NCBI GenBank assembly: GCA_963834405.1
Contig: CAWIBX010000007.1
Span: 310,001-374,000 of the forward strand
Direction: 5' to 3'
DNA length: 64,000 nt
Source: Bog-473 sp963834405
Lineage (GTDB): Bacteria > Actinomycetota > Acidimicrobiia > Acidimicrobiales > RAAP-2
Below the pieces are notes generated by a model, which was not told where the DNA came from, made no database searches, and saw nothing but the letters and a program-made list of their open reading frames with translations. Shown piece after piece: positions 44,220 through 53,676 of the stretch. Made by a program: the position numbers and the translations under genes. Positions within the stretch are counted from its first letter, which is position 1. Each line of letters opens with the position of its first letter.

Positions 44220-44303
44220 TATTCTCCTTGATGTTGATTCGACGGTCACTCGCCGCGACCGTTCACTGGGGGGTACTGCTGTTTGTTTTGCACCTGCGGT
44301 CGG

Positions 44304-44705
44304 TCATCCGGCGACCTCCCGATTGGCACGCGGCCGGCGAGACGAGACCCGGCCCTGAATTTGATTCCGAGCAAAGACGACGACGTCTTTGCGGTTCGTC
44401 TCACCGGCAAACGTCGCCGGCTCCCGGTCCGCCGGTCCCCCGCCAGCTCGGATCTGGTGAACCAGACCCAAGGTGAGCCACAGGACGGACAGAACCAAGA
44501 TCGAGAGCCATGCCCACTCCTGGTGCACGGCGTGATCGAGGCTGAAGGTGTAACGAGAATCGAGTTGGCGCAGAGCGGTGCCAAGCACAAGGAATGTCAC
44601 GACAGTCACGCCGAGGGCGATGAGAAGACTGATCAACGCATCACGCAACGACCACTGGTCGTCCACCTCCGCCGTTTGCGCGCTCGAGGTCGGCGCGACG
44701 GTCAT
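44304..44705 (-). CDS. Two-helix membrane protein of unknown function
   Basis: 133 residues with two strong hydrophobic helices (LRDALISLLIALGVTVVTFL and WLSILVLSVLWLTLGLV) joined by a short loop with SRYTFSLDHAVHQEW. It lacks the Ser/Lys or Ser/Asp signature of signal peptidases, so it is not SipW despite its position upstream of TasA-like genes. ATG 44705 starts the compact protein; an in-frame start at 44843 adds a doubtful leader. Confidence 0.6.
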   Translation of the reverse strand: MTVAPTSSAQTAEVDDQWSLRDALISLLIALGVTVVTFLVLGTALRQLDSRYTFSLDHAVHQEWAWLSILVLSVLWLTLGLVHQIRAGGGPADREPATFAGETNRKDVVVFARNQIQGRVSSRRPRANREVAG

Positions 44706-45401
44706 CGCTCCGCCGCCCTCTGAAGGGTGCGCGTTACCATTGTGCCTGGAGTGCTGCCGCGCAGCATCGGTAGCGGATACCGAAACTTCCGCCCGCATGT
44801 GAACTACCGCCTGTCGCCAATGACCCGTTTTCGGGGTGGGCAAAACGTATAACGAACCGTCCCCTTGTGCTACGGCCTTAAGTCACATTGAGACGGGCGG
44901 TTGCGATTCCGTTGACCAGAGAGACATCGGCTAAGTGCCGGACCCAGGGCCTCTTTCCCGAAGCTTCAAGCGAGGCCCCGCCAGGTGCAAGCGGTCGTGT
45001 TCAGCGCTTCAGTTCACCAATAGCTCGTTCGGCAAGGGACGAGGAGACCCCGGCGGCGGCCGGCCCAAGGGACCCCAGTCGTCGCTCCCCCAATCTGGGG
45101 GGTGTTGGGAAGCGCCGGGCGCCTTTGGGAATTGGGGCGCTGGTGGAGGACGGACGACGGAGGATTCGCTGGCGGGTCGGATGGACGTCCGGCCCTGAGG
45201 GTCCGAGGCGAGGGAAACGCCGGCTATGAGAGAGGCGGTTTCCGTCGGGCCGGAGGAAGCGTTCGGGTCGAGCCACTGTGGGTGAGTGCGGGGTATCTCG
45301 AGGGAGCGGAAGGCGGGTGACGGATGGCGGCATCACCCGGCTGCAGCGCAGCAGGCCAGTATCGTTCGCCGCCATGACCCGCGGGACAACCGGATAGATC
45401 C
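44706..45401. other. Intergenic region, no gene seen
   Basis: About 700 bp between the surface cluster and pilD without a convincing reading frame. It includes GGCCTTAAGTC near 44,872, loosely like the other palindromic boxes, and a CCCC/GGGG stem near 45,090. Promoters for the two divergent flanking units must lie here. Confidence 0.4.
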
Positions 45402-46181
45402 GTGCCGCCGCTCGGTGCGCTAATCGGGGTCTGCGCCGTCTTCGGCCTGGCCGTCGGGTCTTTCCTCAACGTCGTCATCTACCGGGTGCCGCGCCACGAG
45501 TCGGTCGTGTCGCCGCCCTCCGCCTGCCCGCAGTGCGGAACGGCGATCGGGGCACGGGACAACGTGCCGGTGATCTCGTGGGTGCTGCTGCGGGGCAGGT
45601 GCCGGCACTGCGGCGCTCTGATCTCGGTCCAGTACCCATTGGTGGAGCTGGCGACGGCCGCTCTGTTCGCCGGGTTGGCGGGGCGCTTTGGCTACGACTG
45701 GGCGCTGCCGGCGTATCTCGCCTTGTTCGCCGGGCTGCTGGCGCTGTCGTGGATCGACGTCGAGCTGCTGCTGTTGCCGAAGGCGATCATCTACCCGCAC
45801 CTGTTGATCGTGGCCGGGTTGCTGCTGATGGCGTCTGCGGCGACGGGCTTGTGGCACAACCTGTGGGTGGGGGCGGCGTGTGCTGCCGGATGGTTCATGG
45901 TCTTCTTCGCGTTGAACTTCATCAGCCCGCGGGTCTTGGGGTTCGGCGATGTGCGGCTGGCACCGGTACTGGGGTTGGGGCTCGGATGGCTCGGTGTGCG
46001 CTATGTCGTCCTGGGGTTCTTCGCGGCGAACCTGATGGGCGCCGTGATCGGGATCGCGCTGATCGCGACGAAAAGGATGGAACGGCAGCAGCGAGTGCCG
46101 TACGGTGTGTTTCTCGCGCTTGGCGTGGCAGTTGCCGTGTTTTGGGGACCCGAGCTGCTTCGACCATTTCAACTGACGTAG
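45402..46181 (+). CDS. pilD: Prepilin peptidase / N-methyltransferase
   Basis: Bifunctional membrane enzyme (259 aa) that cleaves prepilin leaders and methylates the new N-terminus. The zinc-type cysteines are CPQCG and CRHCG in the N-terminal cytoplasmic domain. The aspartic protease residues are in SWIDVELLLLP and the GxGD motif GFGDVRL. About eight hydrophobic helices. The start is GTG 45402, with no clear ribosome site. It is convergent with the pilin gene downstream, with 2 bp between stops. It should process the pilins of this locus. Confidence 0.94.
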   Translation: MPPLGALIGVCAVFGLAVGSFLNVVIYRVPRHESVVSPPSACPQCGTAIGARDNVPVISWVLLRGRCRHCGALISVQYPLVELATAALFAGLAGRFGYDWALPAYLALFAGLLALSWIDVELLLLPKAIIYPHLLIVAGLLLMASAATGLWHNLWVGAACAAGWFMVFFALNFISPRVLGFGDVRLAPVLGLGLGWLGVRYVVLGFFAANLMGAVIGIALIATKRMERQQRVPYGVFLALGVAVAVFWGPELLRPFQLT

Positions 46182-46183
46182 GA

Positions 46184-46606
46184 CTACGTCACACCTGAGC
46201 ATGGGTTGGGTGATCCGTCGTAATCGTGCCCGTTCACATCTACTTGTCCGTCGCTAGCAGGATCGAGGGTTATGACGTACTTGGTGCTCGCAGGCCAGGT
46301 GTGGAGGTATGGACCACCGTAGTCATCTGAAGCTGGATCCGTGAGCTGAGATGCCGAAGTCGGGAATTGCCCTCCCGCTGCGGTGTTGCTCGAGTTGTCA
46401 TGAAAGGCCTCGGCCGCAATCTGGACATTTTTCGCGTCCGAGTTGCAGGCAGCCTGATCTGCCTGGCCCGTAACGCCACCTAGACCCAGAAGGACAGTTG
46501 CCGCCAAAACGCCCAAGATGACGATGACCATCAGCAACTCGAGCAACGTAAAGCCTGTCTCGTCGCCACGAGACTCGTAGGTTCGGTTCCCCAACGCCAT
46601 CCCCAC
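46184..46606 (-). CDS. Type IV pilin (second pilin gene)
   Basis: About 140 residues. The prepilin site and helix are GDETGFTLLELLMVIVILGV with Glu at +5 after the Gly cleavage position. The globular part (GGVTGQADQAACNSDAKNVQ, PYLHTWPASTKYV) is similar to the other pilin at 52078-52518 throughout, including HTWP and two Cys. Start GTG 46606 or ATG 46600. It lies below the GT-C genes on the same strand. Confidence 0.88.
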   Translation of the reverse strand: MGMALGNRTYESRGDETGFTLLELLMVIVILGVLAATVLLGLGGVTGQADQAACNSDAKNVQIAAEAFHDNSSNTAAGGQFPTSASQLTDPASDDYGGPYLHTWPASTKYVITLDPASDGQVDVNGHDYDGSPNPCSGVT

Positions 46607-46686
46607 TAGGGATTCATGTTACTGCGCCACGGAGCCACTTTCGATGATACGCCCCGCCTGTTCGAAGCACCATGGACGGAATTTGT

Positions 46687-48228
46687 TCAAGAGTTGCGCG
46701 CAGGCAACGGGGAAGTGTCTGCCTCGATGCCGGGCCGCTGACTGGGGCCCTGACGAAGGTAGGCAAGAAGAGGTCCGGCAGCGAGCACGAGCCCGGGACC
46801 GACCAGGAGCACCTGCCACACCCATGTCGGTGGATACAAGAAGGGTGCCCATGGAGTCACGAACACCACGATTACGACCATGGACGCCGGCAGGTACCAC
46901 TGAACTCTCTTGTGCAACGCGTCCCAGGCGATCCAGACAGCAAATAAAGCGAGCACCGCATAGGGAGCATTCAACGCAACGGGAAAGGCCCAACCCCGTG
47001 TGTTTATAGCCAGACCGTATGGAATTGGGTTGTAGGCCACAGTGACGACCAACACCCACGCTAACAACTGACCCCGCATATACCCGCGCACAACGTCCAA
47101 CGTGACAAGCATCACCGCCAGAGCCATGAACTTGTAACCGAAGATTCCCTGCTCGAAAACCAGTCGCATCGTCAGGCAAGTGGCGATAAGGGCCACCAAC
47201 GGCCCCGGATCGAGGATTCCGCGGCCCATTTTGGTCTGCGTGTGCCATGCAATTGCCGCGGCAACGAGGATCGGCAGAATCCGTGACAAAAAGACAAGTA
47301 TCGGACCGTGGTGGATGTTGAGCAGCCACAACAGGGTTCCGCCTTGTGATCGATAGTCGCCCGATCCAAATATGACCGCAGCCCACGCTTGACCCGATGA
47401 AATCACGACCATCGAGAGCGAAATTGCAGCCCAAGTACCCGCGGACGCGCACGCCAGTCTCCATCGACTCTTGTCCTTGACAATGAGCAAAAGAGGAACG
47501 AGTGCCAGTAGGGCAAACTGCTGCGCCGTGACCGCGGCTCCCAGCAAGATGCCTGCCCAGATCCATTGCTCTCGCCTGAAGCAAGCCATCCCCCCCAACA
47601 CCAATCCCATCGCGACGAGGTCCTGGGGGTGGTACTGGTCCAGAAGTGGTTCCCATACGATCGGCACAGCCGCCAGGCACACGGTGCCGAAGAATTCCCA
47701 ACCACGCCGCCCTTTACCGGCTGCTCGGAGAAGTGCAACGAATCCCGCGAGTAGTACGAGCCAACCGAGATACCCGAGCTCAACCGTTGGCTTGTACGCA
47801 TGTGCGTCACTGGCCCACTGATAAATCGCGCTATACGCGTTGGAACAGGTGGGGCCGAACGCTGCACGCGTTGGGAACGCAACCTCGTGTCCAATCCTGA
47901 GAATGGCGGCGAAGCCCCCAGAGAGTAAGGGCCAGAGTGGCGCAATATGGGGAGGCGGCACGAAGTCCTTGACCTCCTTAACCAATGTGTCCTTCGGAAA
48001 GGCACAGCCAATCTGACCGTGCGCGATGGCCCACGTGGAGTACACGGACTCCGAAGAGTCATTGCGGGTCGGTCCGCCGAACAGATCGGTCAGACCCACA
48101 AAGAGCCCGGTGGCAAGTGCCCAACCCAGGAGACACCATGTTCCGGAGAGTGCTTGATCAAGCCACCGCCATATCGCCCCGGTTTGACCGGGTTCAGGGG
48201 AAGAACGAAGCCCGGATCGATATCTCAT
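46687..48228 (-). CDS. Polytopic membrane glycosyltransferase-like protein (GT-C type), copy A
   Basis: 513 residues with about ten to twelve helices. The first extracytoplasmic loop carries GPTRNDSSESVYSTWAIAHG, the place where GT-C enzymes hold a catalytic acidic residue. It is similar to the protein at 48433-49953 along its length (STWAIAHG, HPQDLVxxGLxLGG, GQAWxAVxxGSGDxRS, MRLVFEQxxFGYxFMALAV). I do not recognise a named family; a polyprenyl-phosphate-sugar-dependent transferase is inferred. The pilin genes on each side suggest the substrate is pilin. Confidence 0.72.
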   Translation of the reverse strand: MRYRSGLRSSPEPGQTGAIWRWLDQALSGTWCLLGWALATGLFVGLTDLFGGPTRNDSSESVYSTWAIAHGQIGCAFPKDTLVKEVKDFVPPPHIAPLWPLLSGGFAAILRIGHEVAFPTRAAFGPTCSNAYSAIYQWASDAHAYKPTVELGYLGWLVLLAGFVALLRAAGKGRRGWEFFGTVCLAAVPIVWEPLLDQYHPQDLVAMGLVLGGMACFRREQWIWAGILLGAAVTAQQFALLALVPLLLIVKDKSRWRLACASAGTWAAISLSMVVISSGQAWAAVIFGSGDYRSQGGTLLWLLNIHHGPILVFLSRILPILVAAAIAWHTQTKMGRGILDPGPLVALIATCLTMRLVFEQGIFGYKFMALAVMLVTLDVVRGYMRGQLLAWVLVVTVAYNPIPYGLAINTRGWAFPVALNAPYAVLALFAVWIAWDALHKRVQWYLPASMVVIVVFVTPWAPFLYPPTWVWQVLLVGPGLVLAAGPLLAYLRQGPSQRPGIEADTSPLPARNS

Positions 48229-48432
48229 GGATTCGGTTGCCTATCGATTGTTGGAATCCTCCGCCTTCGAAGCGTTCCAACTGGTCAGTTCGCAGAGCCT
48301 GCGCTTGGCTGTCACGAGGATAGTGCGTACGCCTTGATGGGATAGATCAGTCCTGCCCAGACACCCAGGCACGATTTCCGAATATGGGGAGGTCTCAGCT
48401 GCTGTCGGCGCATCGCCTCGGACCCACTGCCG

Positions 48433-49953
48433 TCACGCAACGGCCTCCCCCACGCTGCCAAGCTCGCGTGTCAGGTTCTCCGGCTGCCCAACCGCCGAAA
48501 TGAGCGGGCCGAGCGCGAGTGCAACGCCATACGCGACCAGCACGATCTGCCTCAACCAGATCGGCATCGGGGCCCGAAGACTGTCGATGTCCCACGGAGG
48601 CCAGTTGGCAAATGCGAGGACAGCTACACCGAATGACACCACGAGGTACCAGCGGATACGTCGGTGAGAGGCATCCCAGACGATTACGGCCAGGGCGATG
48701 ACTAGGCAGGCGGCCGGAAAGCCGGTGGCAACATGATCGCTCCACGACCTGGCGTTGTAGTCGAGACCTGCTGGAATCGGATTGAAGGCCAGACATACCA
48801 AGACGAGCCACACAATGAGTTCTCCTCGGATCCGACGACGCGTCACGTCAAGAATCACCAGCAGGACGGCCAACGCCATGAAGTAATAGCCAAACAGGTT
48901 CTGCTCGAAGACCAGCCGCATACTTACGCACGTCGCTGAAACAGCGATCAGCGGGGTCGCCTCCATCGCCTTGGGCCCCAACCTCTTGTGGACGTGCCAC
49001 CCGATGAGAGCCGCGATCAGGATGGGCGCAATACGAGATAGGACGTCGAGAGTTGCGCCATGGAGGTTGAGCTCCCAAAGGAGGGTCCCACCATAGGAGC
49101 GGAAGTCGCCGGATCCGATGAGAACTGCGTTCCAAGCTTGGCCGGATGTAACGATGACAAGTGGGATTACAACAACGAGCCACGTCAGACTTGATGAAAC
49201 GATCAGCCGTACGCGACCTTCCGCGGGCGCCAGGAATAAAAGCGGTGCAAGCACGAGAAGGGCAAACTGCTGGGAACTGACGGCGAGGCCGAAGAGGATG
49301 CCGGCCCATACCCACGCATTTCGGCGACCACACGCCAACCCACCGAGCAGCAGCCCCACCGTAACGAGATCCTGCGGGTGGAACAGGATGATCAACGGCA
49401 TCCACACGATGGGAAGCAGAGCGACGACAATGACGGCAACGGCCTCCCAGCCACATCGACCGCGTCCACTCGCCCGCAAGAAGGCAACAATTCCGGCCAA
49501 CAGGAAGAACCAGCTGAGGTAGCCCACACCTATCGTTGGAATGACTGCAAAAGTCTTACCTGCCCACAGGTACATGACGCTGTAAGCCGCCCCGCACTGA
49601 GGACCGAACGATTGACTTGACGGGAATGCCACCGAATGCCCAATCCTCAAGACCGCAGACACGGCACCAGAGAACAAGGGCCAGAAGGGCGGAATGTGTG
49701 CAAGCGGCTGGTAGTCGGGTAACACCCGCTGTGGCGTAACCGGGGGGTATGCACACGCCAAGTTCCCGTGCGCAATCGCCCAGGTCGAATAGAAGGATTC
49801 GGTAGCGTCCGCCTGCGTCGGCCCCCCGAGGAGCGCCACCAGCCCGATGAACATCACGGTCGCCCCAATCCAGCTCAAGACGCAGTACAAATCCGACAGT
49901 GGTCGATCCAAAAATTGGAAGACCCTGTTTGGACGTTCGACCAAGTCCGTCAT
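48433..49953 (-). CDS. Polytopic membrane glycosyltransferase-like protein (GT-C type), copy B
   Basis: 506 residues, tandem paralogue of copy A, with the same helical layout and the loop TQADATESFYSTWAIAHG. Other shared blocks: FHPQDLVTVGLLLGGLACG, SGQAWNAVLIGSGDFRSYGG, MRLVFEQNLFGYYFMALAV. The duplicate pair may use different donor sugars or work in sequence. ATG 49953 starts it, 117 bp after the DUF429 gene. No soluble catalytic domain is attached. Confidence 0.72.
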   Translation of the reverse strand: MTDLVERPNRVFQFLDRPLSDLYCVLSWIGATVMFIGLVALLGGPTQADATESFYSTWAIAHGNLACAYPPVTPQRVLPDYQPLAHIPPFWPLFSGAVSAVLRIGHSVAFPSSQSFGPQCGAAYSVMYLWAGKTFAVIPTIGVGYLSWFFLLAGIVAFLRASGRGRCGWEAVAVIVVALLPIVWMPLIILFHPQDLVTVGLLLGGLACGRRNAWVWAGILFGLAVSSQQFALLVLAPLLFLAPAEGRVRLIVSSSLTWLVVVIPLVIVTSGQAWNAVLIGSGDFRSYGGTLLWELNLHGATLDVLSRIAPILIAALIGWHVHKRLGPKAMEATPLIAVSATCVSMRLVFEQNLFGYYFMALAVLLVILDVTRRRIRGELIVWLVLVCLAFNPIPAGLDYNARSWSDHVATGFPAACLVIALAVIVWDASHRRIRWYLVVSFGVAVLAFANWPPWDIDSLRAPMPIWLRQIVLVAYGVALALGPLISAVGQPENLTRELGSVGEAVA

Positions 49954-50070
49954 CTTCGAGGTGCCACGTCGCGTATCACGAACCGTCTTCCACGGAAGTG
50001 GCCGGCGCGTTTATTCAATAGGCCTGGATATTGCAATTGATGCCTCGGTGCCGGCTCGCGGTTGAATCGG

Positions 50071-50796
50071 TCACCAAACGAGCTCCATCCGGAGACCAAG
50101 TTCGTCCCACTCAGGATCCTGAGGAATTCGCAGGGCCGCGCGGGCAAAAACCCTCCTGGCAGTCCACATGAAGGCTGCCACATCAAGCATGTGTGAATAC
50201 GGAACCCTGGGGAGCTTTGCATCGAAAATACGCTCGCCGCTAGGAATTTTCCTGGCCAAGAGTTCGCGGCGTTCTTGCTGACCCTGCGTCGTACGCTTCG
50301 ACCAGAGAAGTGGCTTGTCATCATTCAGTTGGTAGAAGCTGAGCTCTGCGTTTACCTCGTAGATACTGCGCTGACGGTACGGTGCCATCTCCGTGGCAAC
50401 TTCTCGATAACGACGGAGCAGCAACGCGGTGACCGCATCGAGTCCTTCCGCTGACGCCATGGCCTCTTCGTCGACTTGCGACCGTACTGGGGCATTTCTT
50501 ATCGCTGCTCCCCGTCGATGGCCGAGGAGCACGCGAGCCTCACGGTCGCATGAACGGCCTCCGTGCTCGAAGTTCTCGAGATAGCCAATTGGTGCGTTGA
50601 GGGCGATGACGGAGAAGGCCGGGCGCTGATCGATGACGTCCACGAAGGTTTCAAAGACGCGCGGATCTTCCGGCGCGAACGTGGTTCCGTGTAGCTTCGC
50701 CGTCGCGACAAGCCAGCCAGTGGCACAGGGTTTCACACCCGCCACGATGCTGTATGGGAGCTCGGGTCCCCTCTGTGAGCGAAGTGTAGTGGTCAA
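50071..50796 (-). CDS. DUF429 family protein (predicted RNase H-like fold), coupled to pilT
   Basis: 241 residues. DUF429 features: an N-terminal AGVKPCATGWLVATAKL strand block, IALNAPIGYLE, SCDREARVLLGHRRGAAIRN, APVR, and a C-terminal AKLPRVPYSHMLDVAAFMWTA with an acidic residue, a layout like RNase H-type nucleases. The first acidic position is Val-Lys (VKP) instead of Asp, so catalytic activity is doubtful. A TTG start at 50796 overlaps the pilT stop (TTGA), which ties translation to pilT. The function is unknown. Confidence 0.75.
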   Translation of the reverse strand: MTTTLRSQRGPELPYSIVAGVKPCATGWLVATAKLHGTTFAPEDPRVFETFVDVIDQRPAFSVIALNAPIGYLENFEHGGRSCDREARVLLGHRRGAAIRNAPVRSQVDEEAMASAEGLDAVTALLLRRYREVATEMAPYRQRSIYEVNAELSFYQLNDDKPLLWSKRTTQGQQERRELLARKIPSGERIFDAKLPRVPYSHMLDVAAFMWTARRVFARAALRIPQDPEWDELGLRMELVW

Positions 50797-51989
50797 TCCG
50801 AACGGCCAGCGACAACCCGGTGTTCGGCCGTTGGCTGAACTCGATCTCCGCCGGGATAGGCGTTCTGGCCGGGATCAGTCGGGCGGGCCCCCTGCTCCAT
50901 GCCAGCCATCTGCATGTTGCGGTTGAGCGTGCGGTCCAACTCCTTGGGGTGAACCGATACATCAAGCGCGTCCTCGTACGTAATGATGCCTGCGCTAATC
51001 AGGGTGGCAAGACTCAACTCGAGGGTCTGCATCCCTTCACTCTGGTTCGTTGCCATGATGTTCAGCAGCTGGTTCGATTTTCCCTCTCGGATGAGGTTGC
51101 GTACCGGGTGATTTGCCATGAGGACTTCGAAGGCCGCAACTCGACCACCACCGATTCGAGGGAGCAGGCGCTGCGCAATAATTGCGCCAAGACACGCGGC
51201 GAGCTGAACGCGGATTTGGTCTTGCCGCCAGTCCGGAAACACATCGATCATGCGATCTACCGCCTGAGCGGCGTCATTCGTGTGGAGGGTCGAAAAGACG
51301 AGGTGCCCCGTCTCCGCCATGGTGAGAGCGGTTTGAATCGACTCGGTGTCCCGCATTTCACCCAACAGAAGAACGTCCGGGTCCTCGCGTAGCGCTGATC
51401 GTAATGCTCGTTCGAACGAAGGGCTGTCCAGCCCGACCTCGCGTTGAGTGATCGCGGACATTTTGTGCTGATGGAGGTATTCGATCGGATCCTCAATGGT
51501 GAGGACGTGAAGTGATCGTGTGTCGTTGATGCGGTCGATTATGGAAGCCAGGGTTGTCGACTTTCCCGAACCCGTCGGTCCTGTGACAAGAACAAGGCCA
51601 CGGGGCAGCGTGGAGAGCCAGTCGGCCACGGGCGGCAGTCCCAGCTGATCGAACGTCGGAATCAGCGTTGGGATCATGCGCAGCGCGAGCGCGGTATGAC
51701 CCTTCTGAGTGAATGCACTGGCGCGCAAACGGGCCTTGTCCTGCCATGAGAACGAAAAGTCCACGTCTTGCAGATCATCGAAGATGTCCACCTGTGACTG
51801 GTCGAGCAGCGAGCGCACGATGGCGTCGACCTCTTCGCCTGACATCTCGGACGCTCCGTTGATGGGACAGAGTTTGCCGTCGACGCGGAGGCGGGGCGCG
51901 GAGCCACCCGTCAGGAGCAGGTCAGAACCGCCCTGATCCCAAAGCAACTGGAGCCATGTCGAAATGCTTTCTGTATTGACTGTCTTCAC
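50793..51989 (-). CDS. pilT: Type IV pilus retraction ATPase PilT
   Basis: 398-residue hexameric secretion ATPase that powers pilus retraction. Walker A GPTGSGKSTTLASI near residue 135, Asp box (LTIEDPIEYLH), Walker B (DVLLLGEMRDTESIQTAL), His box (GHLVFSTLHTNDA) and the PilT-specific HPVRNLIREGK (AIRNLIRE-type) are all present. GTG 51989 follows AAGGA by 9 nt. Retraction implies twitching, adhesion or DNA uptake. Preceded by the pilA terminator. Confidence 0.95.
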   Translation of the reverse strand: MKTVNTESISTWLQLLWDQGGSDLLLTGGSAPRLRVDGKLCPINGASEMSGEEVDAIVRSLLDQSQVDIFDDLQDVDFSFSWQDKARLRASAFTQKGHTALALRMIPTLIPTFDQLGLPPVADWLSTLPRGLVLVTGPTGSGKSTTLASIIDRINDTRSLHVLTIEDPIEYLHQHKMSAITQREVGLDSPSFERALRSALREDPDVLLLGEMRDTESIQTALTMAETGHLVFSTLHTNDAAQAVDRMIDVFPDWRQDQIRVQLAACLGAIIAQRLLPRIGGGRVAAFEVLMANHPVRNLIREGKSNQLLNIMATNQSEGMQTLELSLATLISAGIITYEDALDVSVHPKELDRTLNRNMQMAGMEQGARPTDPGQNAYPGGDRVQPTAEHRVVAGRSD

Positions 51990-52023
51990 CCGTCGCGTCC
52001 TTCGTCGGCTCGATGGGGTGAAG

Positions 52024-52059
52024 CTGAAGTGCCCGGCCACCAAGGGCCGGGCACTTCAG
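52024..52059 (-). terminator. Strong hairpin terminator after pilA
   Basis: A perfect 15-bp stem, CTGAAGTGCCCGGCC and GGCCGGGCACTTCAG, loop ACCAAG, 19 bp beyond the pilA stop and before pilT. It would let the major pilin be made as its own abundant short message with limited read-through into pilT. Confidence 0.85.
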
Positions 52060-52077
52060 TCACCTCAAATGAACTAG

Positions 52078-52518
52078 TTACTGAACTGTGTTGCAGACGG
52101 CACCGTTGCCGGTGTCGTAGCTGATCGTCTTACCGGCATCAGTACCCTTGACCGGAGTCACCTGAACGGTGCCATCGCCGAGGATGCTGACTGCGTAGAA
52201 GGACGTGTTGTTCGGCCACGTGTGCAGGTACGGGTTCCCGTTGATGCCGCTGGCCGCGGTCGTCAGGTCGGCCGACGTCATTGCGGTCTGGAGCCCGTTC
52301 TTCGAGATGTAGGCCTGTGCGGCCACCTCGACGGATTTTGCGTCGGACTGGCAAGCAGCCTGGGCGCTCTGGCCCGTCACGCCACCGAGGGCAAAGATCA
52401 CGGTCGCCGCAAGAATGCCAAGGACGACGATGACGATGAGGAGTTCGATGAGCGTGAAGCCTGCGTCAGACTCACCGGCCTCCCGCCGTCTTTTGATTTC
52501 ACGGTAATGCTCTGTCAC
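52078..52518 (-). CDS. pilA: Type IV pilin (likely major pilin)
   Basis: 146 residues. The prepilin cleavage site and helix are DAGFTLIELLIVIVVLGILA with Gly at -1, Phe at +1 and Glu at +5. The leader is basic (TEHYREIKRRREAGES). The globular domain has two Cys (AACQSDAKS and AVCNTVQ at the C-terminus), which may form a disulfide loop. GTG 52518 gives the usual short leader; a longer frame to 52599 is unlikely. A strong terminator and own promoter suggest the main subunit. Confidence 0.92.
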   Translation of the reverse strand: MTEHYREIKRRREAGESDAGFTLIELLIVIVVLGILAATVIFALGGVTGQSAQAACQSDAKSVEVAAQAYISKNGLQTAMTSADLTTAASGINGNPYLHTWPNNTSFYAVSILGDGTVQVTPVKGTDAGKTISYDTGNGAVCNTVQ

Positions 52519-53121
52519 GGCAATTGCCGCCTTTCTCTGAAGTAGGGAATCCCATGTCGGGATCACGTTTCGCCAATAACTCCTTGCAGGAAAACGCAAA
52601 GAGTGCTACAGGGTAGTTCGGCCGCAACCTAAATTGCAAGGGTTACCAGGCACATCGCAGAGAAGAAAGGACCAAATTCCCTGATACGGGGGTTCCCGTC
52701 GTGAAGGGGTCCTGGGCTCAATCGCAACACTGCCACAACGACGGAACTGCGCCACACCCGGCCAGCGCGATCGAACGCTCCATGGGTCGATACTTCCGGT
52801 ACTCCTTCTGGGATGGACGACGACGAGGGTGCGGTCTTTGGCGGCGTTCTCGCAAGGAGCCGCGACAGCGAATACCGAAGACGGCATTGAGTTTGGTCGT
52901 GATCTGGACGGTGTCCCGCCGGGCACGTCGCCGTTCCGGCGTCGTGGTGGACGAGAAAGTCGTCTCGGTCGAAGCCACCTGGTACTGCTCTTTGGAACGG
53001 CCACGGCTTGACTGCCGGTCAATGACCGTCGCCTTGAATGCGACCAAAGACTCCCCGAGGCACCAATTCTCGACGATCCCAGTTCAAATCGCTAGTTCCG
53101 TTGGCCCTTTTCAGCAACGTC
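52519..53121. other. Pilin upstream region, no gene seen
   Basis: About 600 bp between the PilX-like stop and pilA. No coding sequence is convincing on either strand. It carries the pilA promoter candidate and an 85-nt leader. Confidence 0.5.
52610..52639 (-). promoter_or_regulatory. pilA: Candidate promoter of pilA
   Basis: On the minus strand TTGCAA (52639-52634) and TACCCT (52615-52610) are 18 bp apart, a good -35/-10 pair. Transcription would start about 85 nt before the pilA GTG. Confidence 0.4.
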
Positions 53122-53676
53122 CTAGTACGCGGACTGCTCGAAGACCCAGCTGTTGATCGACATGTTTTCCCCGCACGTCGAGGAACAAGCCGTACCGTCT
53201 GCAACCGATCCGAACGTGTAGTCATCGTACGTGACTACTGCCTGCAAGTATGGCTTTGGACATGCGTTGTTAACAACCGATGTGCTCACGCACTCCGTGA
53301 AGGTGATTTGGCGACTCGCCGCAGATGGTGCTTCCGTTTCAGAAGTTGGACTGCAGAACACCTGCATCGTCACCGTATAGCTTGAGTTCTGGTTGGGTAC
53401 CTGAATGGGTATACCGGTAATAGGACAAGCAGTCGTGCCGTACCGTACACTCTGGATCGCTGTCTCCATCGCACTGTCGGCCGCGTAACTCAGCGCTCTG
53501 CTGTCCAGAAATTGCACTTCGCTGTTTAAGTTGTCGCGACCCCAAGTCAGAAGCCCGGTGATGATCAAGGCAGAAGAAACCATGAACATCATGGCAAGGA
53601 CGAGAACCGCTCCCGCCTGATCAGTGGCGCGACTCCCCTGGCGCTGTCGCAGACTTTTCATGGTGCTCCAGGCCAT
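53122..53676 (-). CDS. PilX-like type IV pilus minor component
   Basis: 184 residues with a single N-terminal helix after QAGAVLVLAMMFMVSSALII, the PilX-type layout, though Glu5 of a classical prepilin is missing. The rest is a Cys-rich globular domain (ACPITGIPIQVPNQ, ITFTECVSTSVV, GTACSSTCGENMS). Its start overlaps the stop of the PilV-like gene (TGATG), so it belongs to the minor pilin operon. Role: pilus initiation complex (family knowledge). Confidence 0.75.
   Translation of the reverse strand: MAWSTMKSLRQRQGSRATDQAGAVLVLAMMFMVSSALIITGLLTWGRDNLNSEVQFLDSRALSYAADSAMETAIQSVRYGTTACPITGIPIQVPNQNSSYTVTMQVFCSPTSETEAPSAASRQITFTECVSTSVVNNACPKPYLQAVVTYDDYTFGSVADGTACSSTCGENMSINSWVFEQSAY

Noticed and set aside
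44304..44705. SipW-type signal peptidase for the TasA-like proteins
   Set aside because: It has two helices but no Ser-catalytic motif or conserved boxes of a type I signal peptidase.
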